A stretch of DNA of 64,000 bases from Pollutimonas sp963706785 (GCA_963706785.1 CAVPNJ010000010.1:4647-68646); one strand, 5' to 3'. Shown: positions 1-9,096, counted from the stretch's first letter. The notes: generated by a model not told the origin, from the sequence alone. Numbers and translations: made by a program.

Positions 1-1651
1 AATAGTCTGCAGTAGTGCTGCCACCACCGCTGCGCGAGGCGGCAGCGGCTGCCGAAGGTTGGGATGCCTGGCTGTAAGAGAGATAAATACTGCCAAAGTC
101 GACCGGTTTGTAGACCACGCCGAGCCGTCCGCTCCAGATGCCCTCGCTTTGCTCGTCGGCTAAACGAGATCCATTGGCACCGTACCATTTGACCTTGTAA
201 TTGTCATAGCGCAAGCCAGCGGCAATTTCCCAATTCTTGTTCAAACTAATTTGATCATAGGCATAAAGCCCCACGTTGGTGACCTTCGCACCGCTTTCGT
301 CTGTGCTGCTTGTGGGTGCCCATCTGCCCCGATAATTCGTATCGGGGTTGCGCACGTCAATAACTCGCTTTCCGGTAAAGCTTGGCAAACTGCGACTGAA
401 GGGGTCCTTGCGGTAACTCTCTTCGTAAAACTCTACGCCCGTCACCATCTGGTGCCGGACACTGCCCGTATTAAAATCCAGATTCAGGTCGGTCTGGTTG
501 GCGACGATCGTGCCTTTATACGAATTAGCGTTATTAAGCCGCGGGGCCGCTAAAAAGCCGCTAGGGTAGGTTTCGCTTCCCGTGGCGTTATAGCCCCAGT
601 AATTGCTGTTCCCAGTGGTTACTATCGCGCCTGGCTGAGAGTTGGCGGGTACATTCAGCAGGCGTCCACCCGTTGTCAGATAAGTGAAACGCTTGGTTTC
701 AGACCATCTTGTCTGATTCCGAATCGACGTCTTGCTATTGAAGTCGTGCTCGATACGCAAGGTCGCACTGTTGCTTTCCGTTTCCTCGATGTCGGCGTTA
801 TCCAGACCACCCCAAAAATCTTTGTTGATGAATTTCATGCGTTTACCGTTACGATTCAACGGCAAGCCGAAGTCCGGTGTGTTCTTGTCTTTCTGATAGA
901 AGTACGACGCTGTGATCCGAGTAGGCGTGCCCAGTCCCCACGAAAAAGAAGGCGCAATACCCCAGCGGTCCATTTTGGTCGGTCCGCGGCCGGAGACATC
1001 GTTTTCGTGGTACATGGCGTTCAGGCGGAAGGCCGACGTTTCGCCGATTTGATGATTCAGGTCGGCAGTGGTTCGCCGGTAACTGTCGGTTCCGATGCCA
1101 ACGTTAAAGTCGTAGAACTGATCGAGTTTAGGTGTTTTGCTGACAAGGTTTACCGAACCACCAATGGAAGCTACGCCCGATTCTATAGAGCCCGTGCCTT
1201 TAAAGACCTCGACTTGTTCAATGTTAAACATGTCGTTGCGGCTCGTCAGGGCGCTGTCGCGTACGCCGTCGACGGTTACACTTTGCTCGGCGGAGAAGCC
1301 GCGAATGGTAAACATATCGCCCCATCCGGCGTTACCCTCGCCAGACGAAAAAGTGATGCCGGGCACATTGCTAAGTACGTCCTGCAAACTTTGCGCGCTT
1401 TGTTGTTTTAGTACCTCCGAGGGGACAATATTGATAGTTTGCGGGGTGTCGAGCAACGGCGCCTTGAACTTTACCGATTGGACGGCTTGCGGCTTGAAGA
1501 CGGGTGCGGAGCCCTGAACCTTGACGGGAGTCAGTTGCGACACGCCTGCCTCTTGTGCATTCGCAAAAGACGGCACTGCCAACGCACTGCAAATCGCCAT
1601 ATAAAAAAGACTGGGGCGTTGGGCGGGGCGGTCGTTCGGGTAATCGGACAT
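1..1651 (-). CDS. TonB-dependent siderophore receptor, cut off by the window edge
   Basis: Outer-membrane receptor that imports a ferric siderophore using TonB energy. The frame is open from the ATG at 1651 (GGAG Shine-Dalgarno just upstream) to the window edge, about 550 codons, so the C-terminal barrel is missing. A signal peptide ends around SFANAQ. The plug domain follows, with DTPQTINIVP, a DVLSNVPGITF segment, the FTIRGF motif, VTVDGVRD and the VEVFKGTGSIESG stretch typical of siderophore receptors, then alternating barrel strands. The family resembles catecholate/hydroxamate receptors such as Fiu or Bordetella BfrA; the actual ligand cannot be read. An alternative ATG at 1664 is in a different frame and gives only a shadow. 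Confidence 0.93.
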   Translation of the reverse strand, partial: MSDYPNDRPAQRPSLFYMAICSALAVPSFANAQEAGVSQLTPVKVQGSAPVFKPQAVQSVKFKAPLLDTPQTINIVPSEVLKQQSAQSLQDVLSNVPGITFSSGEGNAGWGDMFTIRGFSAEQSVTVDGVRDSALTSRNDMFNIEQVEVFKGTGSIESGVASIGGSVNLVSKTPKLDQFYDFNVGIGTDSYRRTTADLNHQIGETSAFRLNAMYHENDVSGRGPTKMDRWGIAPSFSWGLGTPTRITASYFYQKDKNTPDFGLPLNRNGKRMKFINKDFWGGLDNADIEETESNSATLRIEHDFNSKTSIRNQTRWSETKRFTYLTTGGRLLNVPANSQPGAIVTTGNSNYWGYNATGSETYPSGFLAAPRLNNANSYKGTIVANQTDLNLDFNTGSVRHQMVTGVEFYEESYRKDPFSRSLPSFTGKRVIDVRNPDTNYRGRWAPTSSTDESGAKVTNVGLYAYDQISLNKNWEIAAGLRYDNYKVKWYGANGSRLADEQSEGIWSGRLGVVYKPVDFGSIYLSYSQASQPSAAAAASRSGGGSTTADY

Positions 1652-1810
1652 CAAACTTCTCCATGCTTACATAAAGTTAATTCAAGCGAAAACGATGTCG
1701 TGGCCCGAAGGCTCGACTGGGCGCTGCTGGAGCGCGGCATTTTCACGGGAATATATTTGGCAGGCTGTACCGGGCAAGCCGTACAACCCAGTGGATTGCT
1801 AACGCGAAAG

Positions 1811-1833
1811 CAAATGATACCTATTCTTATTTG
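1811..1833. promoter_or_regulatory. Possible Fur box upstream of the siderophore receptor
   Basis: CAAATGATACCTATTCTTATTTG has matching CAAAT/ATTTG ends and agrees at 10 of 14 fixed positions with the 7-1-7 Fur consensus (TGATAAT-N-ATTATCA). It lies about 160 bp upstream of the receptor start at 1651, in the only intergenic gap that could hold its promoter. The match is imperfect, so this is a candidate only. Confidence 0.4.
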
Positions 1834-1946
1834 GAATTTCAGTCATATGTCAGAGTAATTCGCGTTATGTATTTGAAATGTTGCGCATGCACCACGGTTT
1901 ATGCGCTGTGAATGCGCAAAATCCCGCGTCTATCTTGTCGCGCTTT

Positions 1947-2174
1947 TTAGGTTTCTTCCGGTCGGCGCTTTCGTAAAGGCGCAAGTAGTGGTGACAGTCC
2001 GTTATGGTCAATTTCTTGCATCAACATCAGCAAGCGGCCAATTTCTCCGTCAGGAAAGCCTTTGCGTGCAAACCAATTCAGGTAGTCGCCGGGAAGGTCG
2101 GCGATGATCCGCCCCTTGAATTTACCGTAAGGCATGACTCGCGTTACCAAAAGTTCGAGGTCGTTGGGGTTCAT
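1947..2174 (-). CDS. DUF3820 family small protein
   Basis: 75-residue protein with the DUF3820 signature: MPYGKFKGRIIADLPGDYLNWF followed by a Gly-rich helix (GRLLMLMQEI). The family is widespread and of unknown biochemical role; some members carry the name quorum-sensing-regulated virulence factor. The start ATG at 2174 overlaps the stop of the PLP decarboxylase by four bases (ATGA), which implies translational coupling and makes it the last gene of the leftward TPP-riboswitch transcript, unless there is an internal promoter. Confidence 0.85.
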   Translation of the reverse strand: MNPNDLELLVTRVMPYGKFKGRIIADLPGDYLNWFARKGFPDGEIGRLLMLMQEIDHNGLSPLLAPLRKRRPEET

Positions 2175-3382
2175 GTTTCGCCAAGCGCCTGAAAAATCGA
2201 GCGCGTCAGCAAATCAATGTCGACATTAGGATTGGCCGCTACGCATCTGAGCCAGCGCTCTCCGGCGATCCGTGTAGTTGACACCATATCCGGGGGTAAG
2301 CGTCGCAGGGTGGCTTCGAATTGCTGGGGCTTTATGGGCCTCCAGACAACGACTCCTGTTTGAGGTAAAACTAGAAGTTCCGTACGGACATCATTCGTAA
2401 GGAATTCACTTAGCTGATGGGCAAGCGCCATACAGTGATCGATGCGTGCAGCCAGACCCTGACGACCCCAGGCAAGAAGCATAGCAAGCAAAGGCACCGC
2501 CGTTGCACCGTGCGAACCCAGAACTCCTATATTGGGCACGGCCAGGTAGTCGCCGCCGAAAGTAATAGCTGCCTGCGCCTTCTTCGCATCGCGAAACATA
2601 ACGAGCGCGGATTCCTTGGGTTGAAAAAACCATTTATGTGCGGAAACCGATACCGAGTCCGCGCTGTCGATTCCTGCCAGGCGGGATGCGTGCGAACTTA
2701 GGCGCAAAGGCCCCGCCCATGCGGCGTCAACATGGGTCCAGGCTGCCTTGCCTGCAAGGTGCAAAGGGTCTATCGCCCCCGTATTGGTTGTGCCGGCGGT
2801 CAGTACTAGCGCCGTCCGGCTTAGATCGTTCGGCAAGGCGTCGGGAACGAGTGCACCGTAGGGATCCGATGGGATCACCTTGAAATTCAGGCCGAGAATA
2901 TGGGCTGCTTTGGCAATAGAAAGATGGGCGCTGTCCGAAGCCACTACGTCTCGCACCCCGGCACATTCTCGCGCGGCCCACAGTGCGGTAAGGTTGGCTA
3001 GTGTAGAGCCGGGAGTCATGTGGCCACCGTTCATTCCGAAGAACGGCACAAGCCAATTAACAACGCATTCTTCGATGTCGCGCGCTACGGGCGCCGTGGC
3101 CGGGTGCAACAAGTTTTGATTCAGCGACGCATTCCACAGTGTCGCGGCCCATGTAATCCACGGTGTCGGAGGATCCATGTGGGCGAAGGCAGAGGAATTT
3201 CCTAAATGAGTTGCCTTTCCCAGCACGTGAGGCGCAAGGCGATCCAGCAAGGCATAAGCATCGGTTCCGGTTTCAGGGAGAGCCTTTGGTAGATTCAATG
3301 GCTCTACATCGAGATGGTCTTTCTGAAGTAGGTCCAGCGCCAGAAGCAAGCCCTTCGGGTCTGCAATAAAGTCTTTGTCCAC
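2171..3382 (-). CDS. Pyridoxal-phosphate-dependent decarboxylase (group II, aspartate aminotransferase fold)
   Basis: 403 residues, the length of short group II amino-acid decarboxylases. Visible motifs are HMDPPTPWITW near the N-terminus (substrate region), the MTPGSTLANLTALWAARE segment, TAGTTNTGAIDPL, the PLP-ring aspartate in HVDAAWAGPLRL, and the Schiff-base lysine in SVSAHKWFFQPK. The start is GTG at 3382 with AAGGA seven bases upstream. It follows the HAD gene by about 65 bp on the same strand, so it probably belongs to the same TPP-riboswitch transcript. The substrate is unknown; its place in a thiamine-regulated unit makes a role with a thiamine precursor or with an amino acid linked to thiamine metabolism possible but unproven. 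Confidence 0.88.
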   Translation of the reverse strand: MDKDFIADPKGLLLALDLLQKDHLDVEPLNLPKALPETGTDAYALLDRLAPHVLGKATHLGNSSAFAHMDPPTPWITWAATLWNASLNQNLLHPATAPVARDIEECVVNWLVPFFGMNGGHMTPGSTLANLTALWAARECAGVRDVVASDSAHLSIAKAAHILGLNFKVIPSDPYGALVPDALPNDLSRTALVLTAGTTNTGAIDPLHLAGKAAWTHVDAAWAGPLRLSSHASRLAGIDSADSVSVSAHKWFFQPKESALVMFRDAKKAQAAITFGGDYLAVPNIGVLGSHGATAVPLLAMLLAWGRQGLAARIDHCMALAHQLSEFLTNDVRTELLVLPQTGVVVWRPIKPQQFEATLRRLPPDMVSTTRIAGERWLRCVAANPNVDIDLLTRSIFQALGET

Positions 3383-3447
3383 CTAGCTATCCTTACAGGC
3401 GATATGCCGGACTTATTATATCGGTCCGGCACCCCTTTATTTTTGCG

Positions 3448-4155
3448 TTAGCAGCCCGCTTTATTCGCCAGATCATCGAAGTCCGTCGCAATAATGTCCC
3501 ATTCCTGGGACGGATATAAATCTTTGGACTGTTCTGCTCCGTGCTCCGTGATTCGCGGTACGAACGCGGTCGCCAGGCCGCAAAGTCGTGCGGCCTCCAG
3601 GTCGTTGTTATGCGCGGCAACCATGCAAATATCGTTTACAGGGATATCAAGCAAGTCTGCCATTTTTGTGTAGGCCGGTGTAGACGGCTTATAAGCCTGC
3701 GTGACTTCAGCGCCCAGAATAAGATCCCACGGTAGGCCCGCACGTTTAGCCATATCCAGTAGAAGTGAAATATTGCCGTTCGACGCAGGCGCAATGATAT
3801 AGCGCGCTTTCAAACGCGTCAGGCCGTCGATCACATCGGGCCAAGGGTCAAGGCGATGCCATGCATGATTAAGCCGGTTCAGCTCGGTGGCGTCAAAGCC
3901 GTTCGGGTCAATACCACAGGCTGTAAGCGCAGCTTCGAGATTTTCGCGGTGCAGGATATCGAGTTTGGTGAATGGTCGCCTGCCGGCACGGCAGTCTTCC
4001 ATGGAAGGCTGGTATAAGCGGCGCCAGGCATCGGCAAATTCGTAGGCGTCGCATGTCGAAATGCCGTGGCTGGTAAAGAATGATTCCGCTTCCCGGGCTA
4101 CACCCGTACGCCAATCGACAACGGTTCCAAACACATCGAAACAAAAAGCCTTCAT
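3448..4155 (-). CDS. HAD-superfamily hydrolase, haloacid dehalogenase type II-like
   Basis: 235 residues from the ATG at 4155, chosen because GGAGGAAG lies six bases upstream; an in-frame start at 4188 has no such site. The nucleophile motif is FCFDVFGTVVDWR, motif II is APASNGNIS, the motif III lysine is in QAYKPSTPAY, and motif IV is AAHNNDLEAARLCG. This matches the type II dehalogenase branch, whose members hydrolyse 2-haloacids or act as phosphatases. It sits between the symporter and the PLP decarboxylase on the TPP-controlled strand. A phosphatase acting on a thiamine precursor phosphate is an attractive guess from context but nothing in the sequence fixes the substrate. Confidence 0.85.
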   Translation of the reverse strand: MKAFCFDVFGTVVDWRTGVAREAESFFTSHGISTCDAYEFADAWRRLYQPSMEDCRAGRRPFTKLDILHRENLEAALTACGIDPNGFDATELNRLNHAWHRLDPWPDVIDGLTRLKARYIIAPASNGNISLLLDMAKRAGLPWDLILGAEVTQAYKPSTPAYTKMADLLDIPVNDICMVAAHNNDLEAARLCGLATAFVPRITEHGAEQSKDLYPSQEWDIIATDFDDLANKAGC

Positions 4156-4283
4156 GCTGTTCTTCCTCCGATTTATACGATTTAGCATCGATCATACCGG
4201 GCGTTACAAAAGATTGCCTGCGCCGATTGGCAATGTTGTCGCCAAAGTCGGTGCAAGCTGGCTGTCCCGTCGAAATCTTTGGA

Positions 4284-5728
4284 TTAGTCGTCCAGGTTGC
4301 GGATTGAGGCGTTCAAATGCGTGAAGTCGAAATGAGGAACCGTACGTTTGAACTGCATGAGCAGCGCCGAGACGGCAACGGGAACCAGTGCAGCTAGCAG
4401 GAAAGACTCGAGCAAGTATTCGGGTTTTTCGCCGGGGTAGGGGAACAGTGCCAAGCCTGCGACCAGTCCGAAGATAGTGCTTGTTACGGCTGTCCCGCCG
4501 TCGTAACGGCGATTGAATAGCCCAAAAAATACGGGAAATGCCGCTGCCGAACAGAACAGATCGGCCAGTAGGTAAAGATACAGCACACTGTAGCCCTGAG
4601 CTGCGGCAATCATTACTGGAATGGCCAGCAGGAAAATAAGCCAGCGAGAAAGTGCCATCAACGTTGACTTTTCCGCCTTCGGCAGCAGACGGCGCATATC
4701 TACCGCAATTATGCTCGAGACGGCGCTAATGACCGTATCGGCAGTGCTCATGACCAGCGCCAGTCCCAGGGGAATCAGGCTTATGGCGAACCATTCCGGC
4801 ACGTGGGGCAATATCACGCTGAACATCGCGACCGAACTGTCGCCTTTGAAACCGAGGCCCACGAAGGCGAGGCCAAATAGCCCCATTACAAAAATTACCG
4901 GGGCCGCCAGTAAACCGCCAAAAAGAAATCCGTTACGCATGGTGCGTGTATCGCGAGCAGCGTAAACGCGCTGCCAATTGCCTTGGTGAAATAGGCCGGT
5001 TAGCAGGATCGCCACGAAGAAAGTCAGGCCCGCCTTGATACCGGTGGGATCGGTTAAGTTAAGCAACTGTGGCGCATTCGCCTGTAAACCGGCTACTGCG
5101 GGTGCGGCTCCACCGGCGGCCCGCCATCCCAGAATGGCCAGCACGGCGAGCAGCGGGACGATGACAAGCATCTGCATTTTATCGGTGAATATCGAGGCGC
5201 GTATCCCACCGTACGACGGTATACAACAGTGTTGCGCCCATCACGATTGCCGCGGTTACCCAAAGCGGAACAGGCGCCAGCAGCGCCACCAGCTTCGAAA
5301 TGGCGGTTATTTCCGCGGTCAGCGCAATAAACATAAAGAAAAGCATAATCAGCAGGGTAAGACCGTACATTCGCTTTCCGTAGCGGATAATTACGAACTC
5401 GGTCAGGGTGTGGCCTTGAGGGATCAGTTCGCGCATGCGCTTGCCTAGTGGGATCATCCAGTAGACGCGGCGACATGGCCCCAAGCGCATAGCCGATAAC
5501 CGCTGCCAGGCCGCCCCAGGTCGCTGCTTGCGCCGGCGCGAACAAAATCCATGCACCCAGAGTGGACGCAAGCAAGGTTAATAAGGTTGCGATCGCGCTT
5601 TGGCTATTGCGCGCTACGACGTAGTCTTCCAGACTGCCGCGGTCATGGCGGGAATACATTACCCCGGCTACAGCAAAAAAGCCTGAAAATAGCAACAGCC
5701 ACACAATGGTTGATGAACTCGTGAGCAT
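4284..5728 (-). pseudogene. Sodium:solute symporter (SSS family) behind a TPP riboswitch, two frameshifts
   Basis: About 480 codons of an SSS-family permease. The N-terminal part starts at ATG 5728 (AAGGAAG upstream) with an SLEDYVVARNS segment and reads to GYALGAMSPR near 5470. It then shifts frame to VYWMIPLGKRMRELIPQGHTLTEF and through several membrane helices. A second shift near 5213 (one extra base before the codons for YGGIRASIFTDKMQ) restores the C-terminal part, which runs to 4284. The translated parts are well conserved, so either the gene decayed recently or two indel errors exist. A TPP riboswitch directly upstream points to thiamine, or a thiamine precursor such as HMP, as cargo; SSS-family thiamine transporters under TPP control (ThiV type) are known. 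Downstream are the HAD and PLP decarboxylase genes. Confidence 0.85.
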
Positions 5729-5841
5729 TTCTTCCTTGGGTTCCGGTGTGCCGGACGTGATGATTAGCGTCGCGCATGCCTGATTAAGGCCGCACGGGAA
5801 CGTAATGAAGGAAGGAAAGACAACGAGAAATGATGGATTTC

Positions 5842-5927
5842 CTTCCCTTCGCCGGAATTACCCGGATCAGGTTCAAAGGGTTACCGCAATCGATTGCGGA
5901 ATCTCAGCCCAAGTCAGGCTCCCCCAG
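5842..5927 (-). promoter_or_regulatory. TPP riboswitch (THI element), leftward
   Basis: Read on the minus strand this is a textbook THI element: GGGGAGCC, then GGGCTGAGA, a 6-bp variable hairpin (CCGCAAT..ATTGCGG), then AACCTGATCCGGGTAATTCC and GGCGAAGGGA. It lies about 110 bp upstream of the symporter start at 5728 and is expected to shut off expression when thiamine pyrophosphate is abundant. Confidence 0.96.
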
Positions 5928-6013
5928 GAACAGGCGCAAAGCTTAAGACAGTGGCGCAGCATTGTCAATAAGTCAGGGCGGGCGCCTACTTATATGCTAT
6001 GGTTTCCGCTTAC

Positions 6014-6100
6014 GACACGGGGTGCCTCAGGCATGATTGCCCAGGGGCTGAGATAACACCCGTCGAACCTGATCCAGTTCATCCTGGCGAAGGGATGTCA
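6014..6100 (+). promoter_or_regulatory. TPP riboswitch (THI element), rightward
   Basis: The plus strand carries CGGGGTGCC, then GGGGCTGAGATAACACCC, GAACCTGATCCAGTTCATCC and TGGCGAAGGGATGTCA, which are the conserved P1-P5 and J3/2 elements of the THI box. It ends about 57 bp before the SDR start at 6157. Only about 85 bp separate it from the oppositely oriented TPP riboswitch, so that gap must hold both divergent promoters. Confidence 0.96.
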
Positions 6101-6156
6101 GCATTACGGCGCTCAGCGCCGCGCACGCATACTTTCGTCGTTTTCGAAGGCTAGTC

Positions 6157-6938
6157 ATGCAAAACAGCAATTCAATGCTTCCCATCAGCCAACAACTCGT
6201 TCTTGTCACAGGGGGCGGCCGTGGCCTAGGCGAGCAGCTGGTACGTTCGTTTCTTCGCGAGGGCGCGTGTGTAGTCATCAACTACCTGAATAGCGCAGAC
6301 CAAGCCCGGGAACTGGCTGCCATGCTCCGCAAAAGGCGATTGCCGTGCAGGCCGACGTGACAGACGCAACTGCGGTGCATGCCCTGGTGGCCCAGGCACA
6401 AGAACATTTTGGCAGAGCGATCACAACCGTCGTCAATAACGCCTTGCCAGCGTTTTCGTTTAACGGTGACCTGCGCCCCCATGCCGATACCCTGACATGG
6501 GAACATATGCATCAACAGTTCGAAGGCATCGTGCGCGGCGCCTTGAATACGACGCAAGCGGCGATGCCCGGCATGCAGAATGCGGGATTTGGTCGGATCA
6601 TCAATATCGGTACCAATCTTTTCCAGAACCCGGTCGTTCCTTATCACGATTACACGGCCGCCAAGGCCGCGTTACTGTCGCTGACCCGAACCTTATCGCA
6701 CGACCTCGGACCCCATGGCATCACGGTAAATATGGTTTCGGGTGGCCTACTGCGCACGACCGACGCTTCTTCGGCAACGCCACAAGAGGTCTTTGATTTG
6801 ATCGCTGCCAGCACGCCACTGCGCCGGGTAACGACTCCGCAGGAATTCGCCGACGCGGTCTTGTTTTTTGCTTCGCCATGGTCGCGCTCGATAACCGGAC
6901 AAAACCTGGTAGTTGACGGTGGCTTGGTGAAAAATTGA
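6157..6938 (+). pseudogene. Short-chain dehydrogenase/reductase under TPP control, one frameshift
   Basis: SDR-family NAD(P)-dependent oxidoreductase of about 260 codons. The dinucleotide motif TGGGRGLGE is near residue 20, VVNNALP is the NNAG-like element, and the active-site pair is in YTAAKAALLSL. The usual catalytic Ser region reads INIGTNLFQN, with Thr in place of Ser. The frame breaks near 6333 in a run of four A (a fifth A would restore KAIAVQADVTD). The gene directly follows a TPP riboswitch and its stop TGA shares an A with the ATG of the flavin monooxygenase, so the two form one translationally coupled unit. 3-oxoacyl-ACP-reductase-like genes have been noted behind THI elements before; their function in thiamine metabolism is not settled. 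A one-base sequencing error is a real alternative to inactivation. Confidence 0.85.
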
Positions 6939-8278
6939 TGTCGACTTCTACGACCGAATCAATAAAGGCCCATAGCGGTGGCGCAAAGCGGATGATGCAT
7001 ATTAATTTGTTCATATTCGGCTGTGGACACCACCGTGCGGCATGGAGGCATCCCGATTCCGCAGTTGAGCGGGTTGGCGATATTCGTTACTTTGAACAAC
7101 TGGCGCAGACAGCCGAACGCGGTAAGCTGGACGCGATTTTCTTTGCTGACGGCCAGTCGGCCGATAATGTTGCAGATGGACCCAGGTGGTTCCTGGAGCC
7201 TTTGACAGCATTGGCCGCAATTAGCCGAGCGACCGAGCACATCGGTCTGATCAGTACCGTTTCAAGCACGTTTTATACGCCGTTCCACGCGGCGCGCTTG
7301 GTCGCATCGCTAGACCATATTTCCAGGGGACGGATAGGCTGGAATGTCGTCACGTCTATGTTTGACGCTGAGGCAAGAAACCATGGTTTTGATGCCATGC
7401 CCGACCACACCTGGCGCTATGCACGTGCCGAGGAATTTATCGATGTGGTATTGCGTTTATGGGATTCCTGGGATGATGATGCACTGCAAATGGATCGGCA
7501 AGGCGTCTACGCGGATAACGATAAGGTGCGCCCGATCAACCATAAAGGCGAGCACTTCAGGGTAGACGGTCCATTGACTGTACCGCGTCCGCCTCAAGGG
7601 CACCCAGTATTGTTCCAGGCCGGCGCTTCGGACCAAGGAAGGGATCTTGCTGCGCGCCGTGCAGAGGCGATTTATGCAGTCGCTTACGACTTGCCATCAG
7701 CGCAAGAATATTATCGTGACATCAAGCAGCGTGTGCGCGCTGTCGGCAGGGCCGACCCCGTCCCGATTATGCCTGGCCTCGTGACCTATGTTGCCTCAAG
7801 TGAAGCCGAGGCGAGGGCCAAGCAACGCGAACTCGACGAGCTCTTGCCTTCCGAAGATGCCTTACGGCAACTGAGCTTGTACATAGGCCAGGATTGCATT
7901 GGGTGGGATTTGGATGCCGCAGTTCCCGCGCTTCCGCCCCTGGATCAGTTTGCGGGGCCAAAGGGACGTTACGCCACGGTGTTGCGCATCATCGAGACTG
8001 AGCGTCCAACGCTGCGGCAACTTTTAGGGCGCCTGGCCGCTGGAGGAGGGCATTGCACCATGGTTGGGACTCCAGAGGGTCTTGCCGACGAAATGGAGCG
8101 ATGGTTCCTGAATGAGGGAGCCGACGGGTTCAACCTGATGCCGCCCTCGTTGCCTGGAGGCATTGACGATTTTGTCGACTATGTCATTCCCGTGCTGCAG
8201 GGTCGCGGTTTGTTTCGCAGGGACTATGATTCTTGTACTTTGCGGGGACATTTGGGCTTGCGGCGCCCGGGCGTATGA
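6938..8278 (+). CDS. LLM-class flavin-dependent monooxygenase, NtaA/SnaA/DszA (DmoA) family
   Basis: 446-residue luciferase-like FMNH2-dependent monooxygenase. Family landmarks are AAWRHP near the N-terminus, the LDAIFFADG strand, LEPLTALAAISRATEHIGL, GRIGWNVVTSM, PVLFQAGASDQGRDLAARRAEAIYA, and a C-terminal GADGFNLMPPSLPGGIDDFVDYVIPVLQGRGLFR. The NtaA/DszA branch oxidises aminocarboxylates, sulfones and sulfur heterocycles with FMNH2 supplied by a separate reductase. The start at ATG 6938 overlaps the SDR stop; a second possible start is MMHINLF about 18 codons later. Transcription from the TPP riboswitch makes a role in thiamine or thiazole/pyrimidine precursor salvage or conversion likely, but the substrate is unknown. 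Confidence 0.92.
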   Translation: MSTSTTESIKAHSGGAKRMMHINLFIFGCGHHRAAWRHPDSAVERVGDIRYFEQLAQTAERGKLDAIFFADGQSADNVADGPRWFLEPLTALAAISRATEHIGLISTVSSTFYTPFHAARLVASLDHISRGRIGWNVVTSMFDAEARNHGFDAMPDHTWRYARAEEFIDVVLRLWDSWDDDALQMDRQGVYADNDKVRPINHKGEHFRVDGPLTVPRPPQGHPVLFQAGASDQGRDLAARRAEAIYAVAYDLPSAQEYYRDIKQRVRAVGRADPVPIMPGLVTYVASSEAEARAKQRELDELLPSEDALRQLSLYIGQDCIGWDLDAAVPALPPLDQFAGPKGRYATVLRIIETERPTLRQLLGRLAAGGGHCTMVGTPEGLADEMERWFLNEGADGFNLMPPSLPGGIDDFVDYVIPVLQGRGLFRRDYDSCTLRGHLGLRRPGV

Positions 8279-8453
8279 CCCGCGTCATGAAATAGACATC
8301 TTCATCGGTTAAAAAGCGGAATGGGCTGCTTTGCGCGAGGACAATTTATGGGCCGTAGGCCCTATGGCAGCAACGAGTCGAAAGACTCAAAATGTAATGC
8401 TGTCTTAGCACATCCTTAGTTGTTGTTCAGCCATTCCTTGAAGGAGCACTGTC

Positions 8454-8687
8454 TTGAATAATAAGGTCGCCAAACTGCTGGAAGATTCCGCCCGGCATTT
8501 CGGTATCAGTACAATGAATTCGATTTCCATGCAGTTGATTGAAAAGACAAAATGTGCGGCTTTCAGCCTTGCTATAACGGAAGACATCCCGTCACAGCGG
8601 GCGTTAATGAATAATAATTATACAAACGCCGAATGCAGTGAAAAAGCTGCGGCACACCGCTATTCGGAAGCCGCCTTGACGACGTAA
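8454..8687 (+). CDS. Small hypothetical protein, TTG start
   Basis: 77 codons beginning with TTG at 8454, preceded by AAGGAG seven bases upstream, which is the best evidence that it is translated. The product (MNNKVAKLLEDSARHFG...) is hydrophilic with an amphipathic N-terminal helix, has no signal peptide or membrane segment, and matches no family I recognise. It stands alone between the flavin monooxygenase and a lipoprotein gene. It may be spurious; codon use looks weaker than in the neighbours. Confidence 0.4.
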   Translation: MNNKVAKLLEDSARHFGISTMNSISMQLIEKTKCAAFSLAITEDIPSQRALMNNNYTNAECSEKAAAHRYSEAALTT

Positions 8688-8738
8688 AGTTATCGTCGTA
8701 AGTGAACCAAGTCGGTATGGCCATGTCTAATTTTCACT

Positions 8739-9044
8739 ATGAAGATCACACGACATGCAATACAGCGGCTTGTAACTGCAGCAACCGTTTTGGTGGGGCT
8801 GGGGGGATGCGCAGTCTACGGTAGCACCCCAGTTTATTACGATTCCGGTCCTGCATACGTCTACTCGGCGCCGGGACCGGTTTACGTACCCCCGCCTGCT
8901 TACGTCTACCCCCGATATATCGGCCCACCGATATATTTAAATTTCGGCTATGGTTTTTGGGGCGGTGGCTATCATTATGGCCATGGTGGCTGGCATGGAG
9001 GCGGATACGGTTGGCACGGGGGCCATTTTCACGGAGGGCACTAG
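8739..9044 (+). CDS. Gly/Tyr/His-rich lipoprotein
   Basis: 101 residues. The N-terminal signal ends in a lipobox (VLVGLGGC, Cys near residue 24), so the mature protein should be lipid-anchored. The rest is low-complexity: Tyr/Pro-rich repeats (PVYYDSGPAYVYSAPGPVYV) followed by a Gly/His tail with GGW-HGG-type units ending in HGGHFHGGH. Small proteins of this composition are common in Burkholderiales and unassigned. The His-rich tail could bind metal, but that is inference. No strong Shine-Dalgarno is visible before the ATG. Confidence 0.72.
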   Translation: MKITRHAIQRLVTAATVLVGLGGCAVYGSTPVYYDSGPAYVYSAPGPVYVPPPAYVYPRYIGPPIYLNFGYGFWGGGYHYGHGGWHGGGYGWHGGHFHGGH

Positions 9045-9096
9045 CTCACTGCAGTAAGCGACCCTGCGCAGCAAATCTCTTGAACTGGAGAATACC

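Noticed and set aside
251..1517. Plus-strand open frames of 100-221 codons
   Set aside because: They are antisense to the conserved TonB receptor frame and show no protein-like features.
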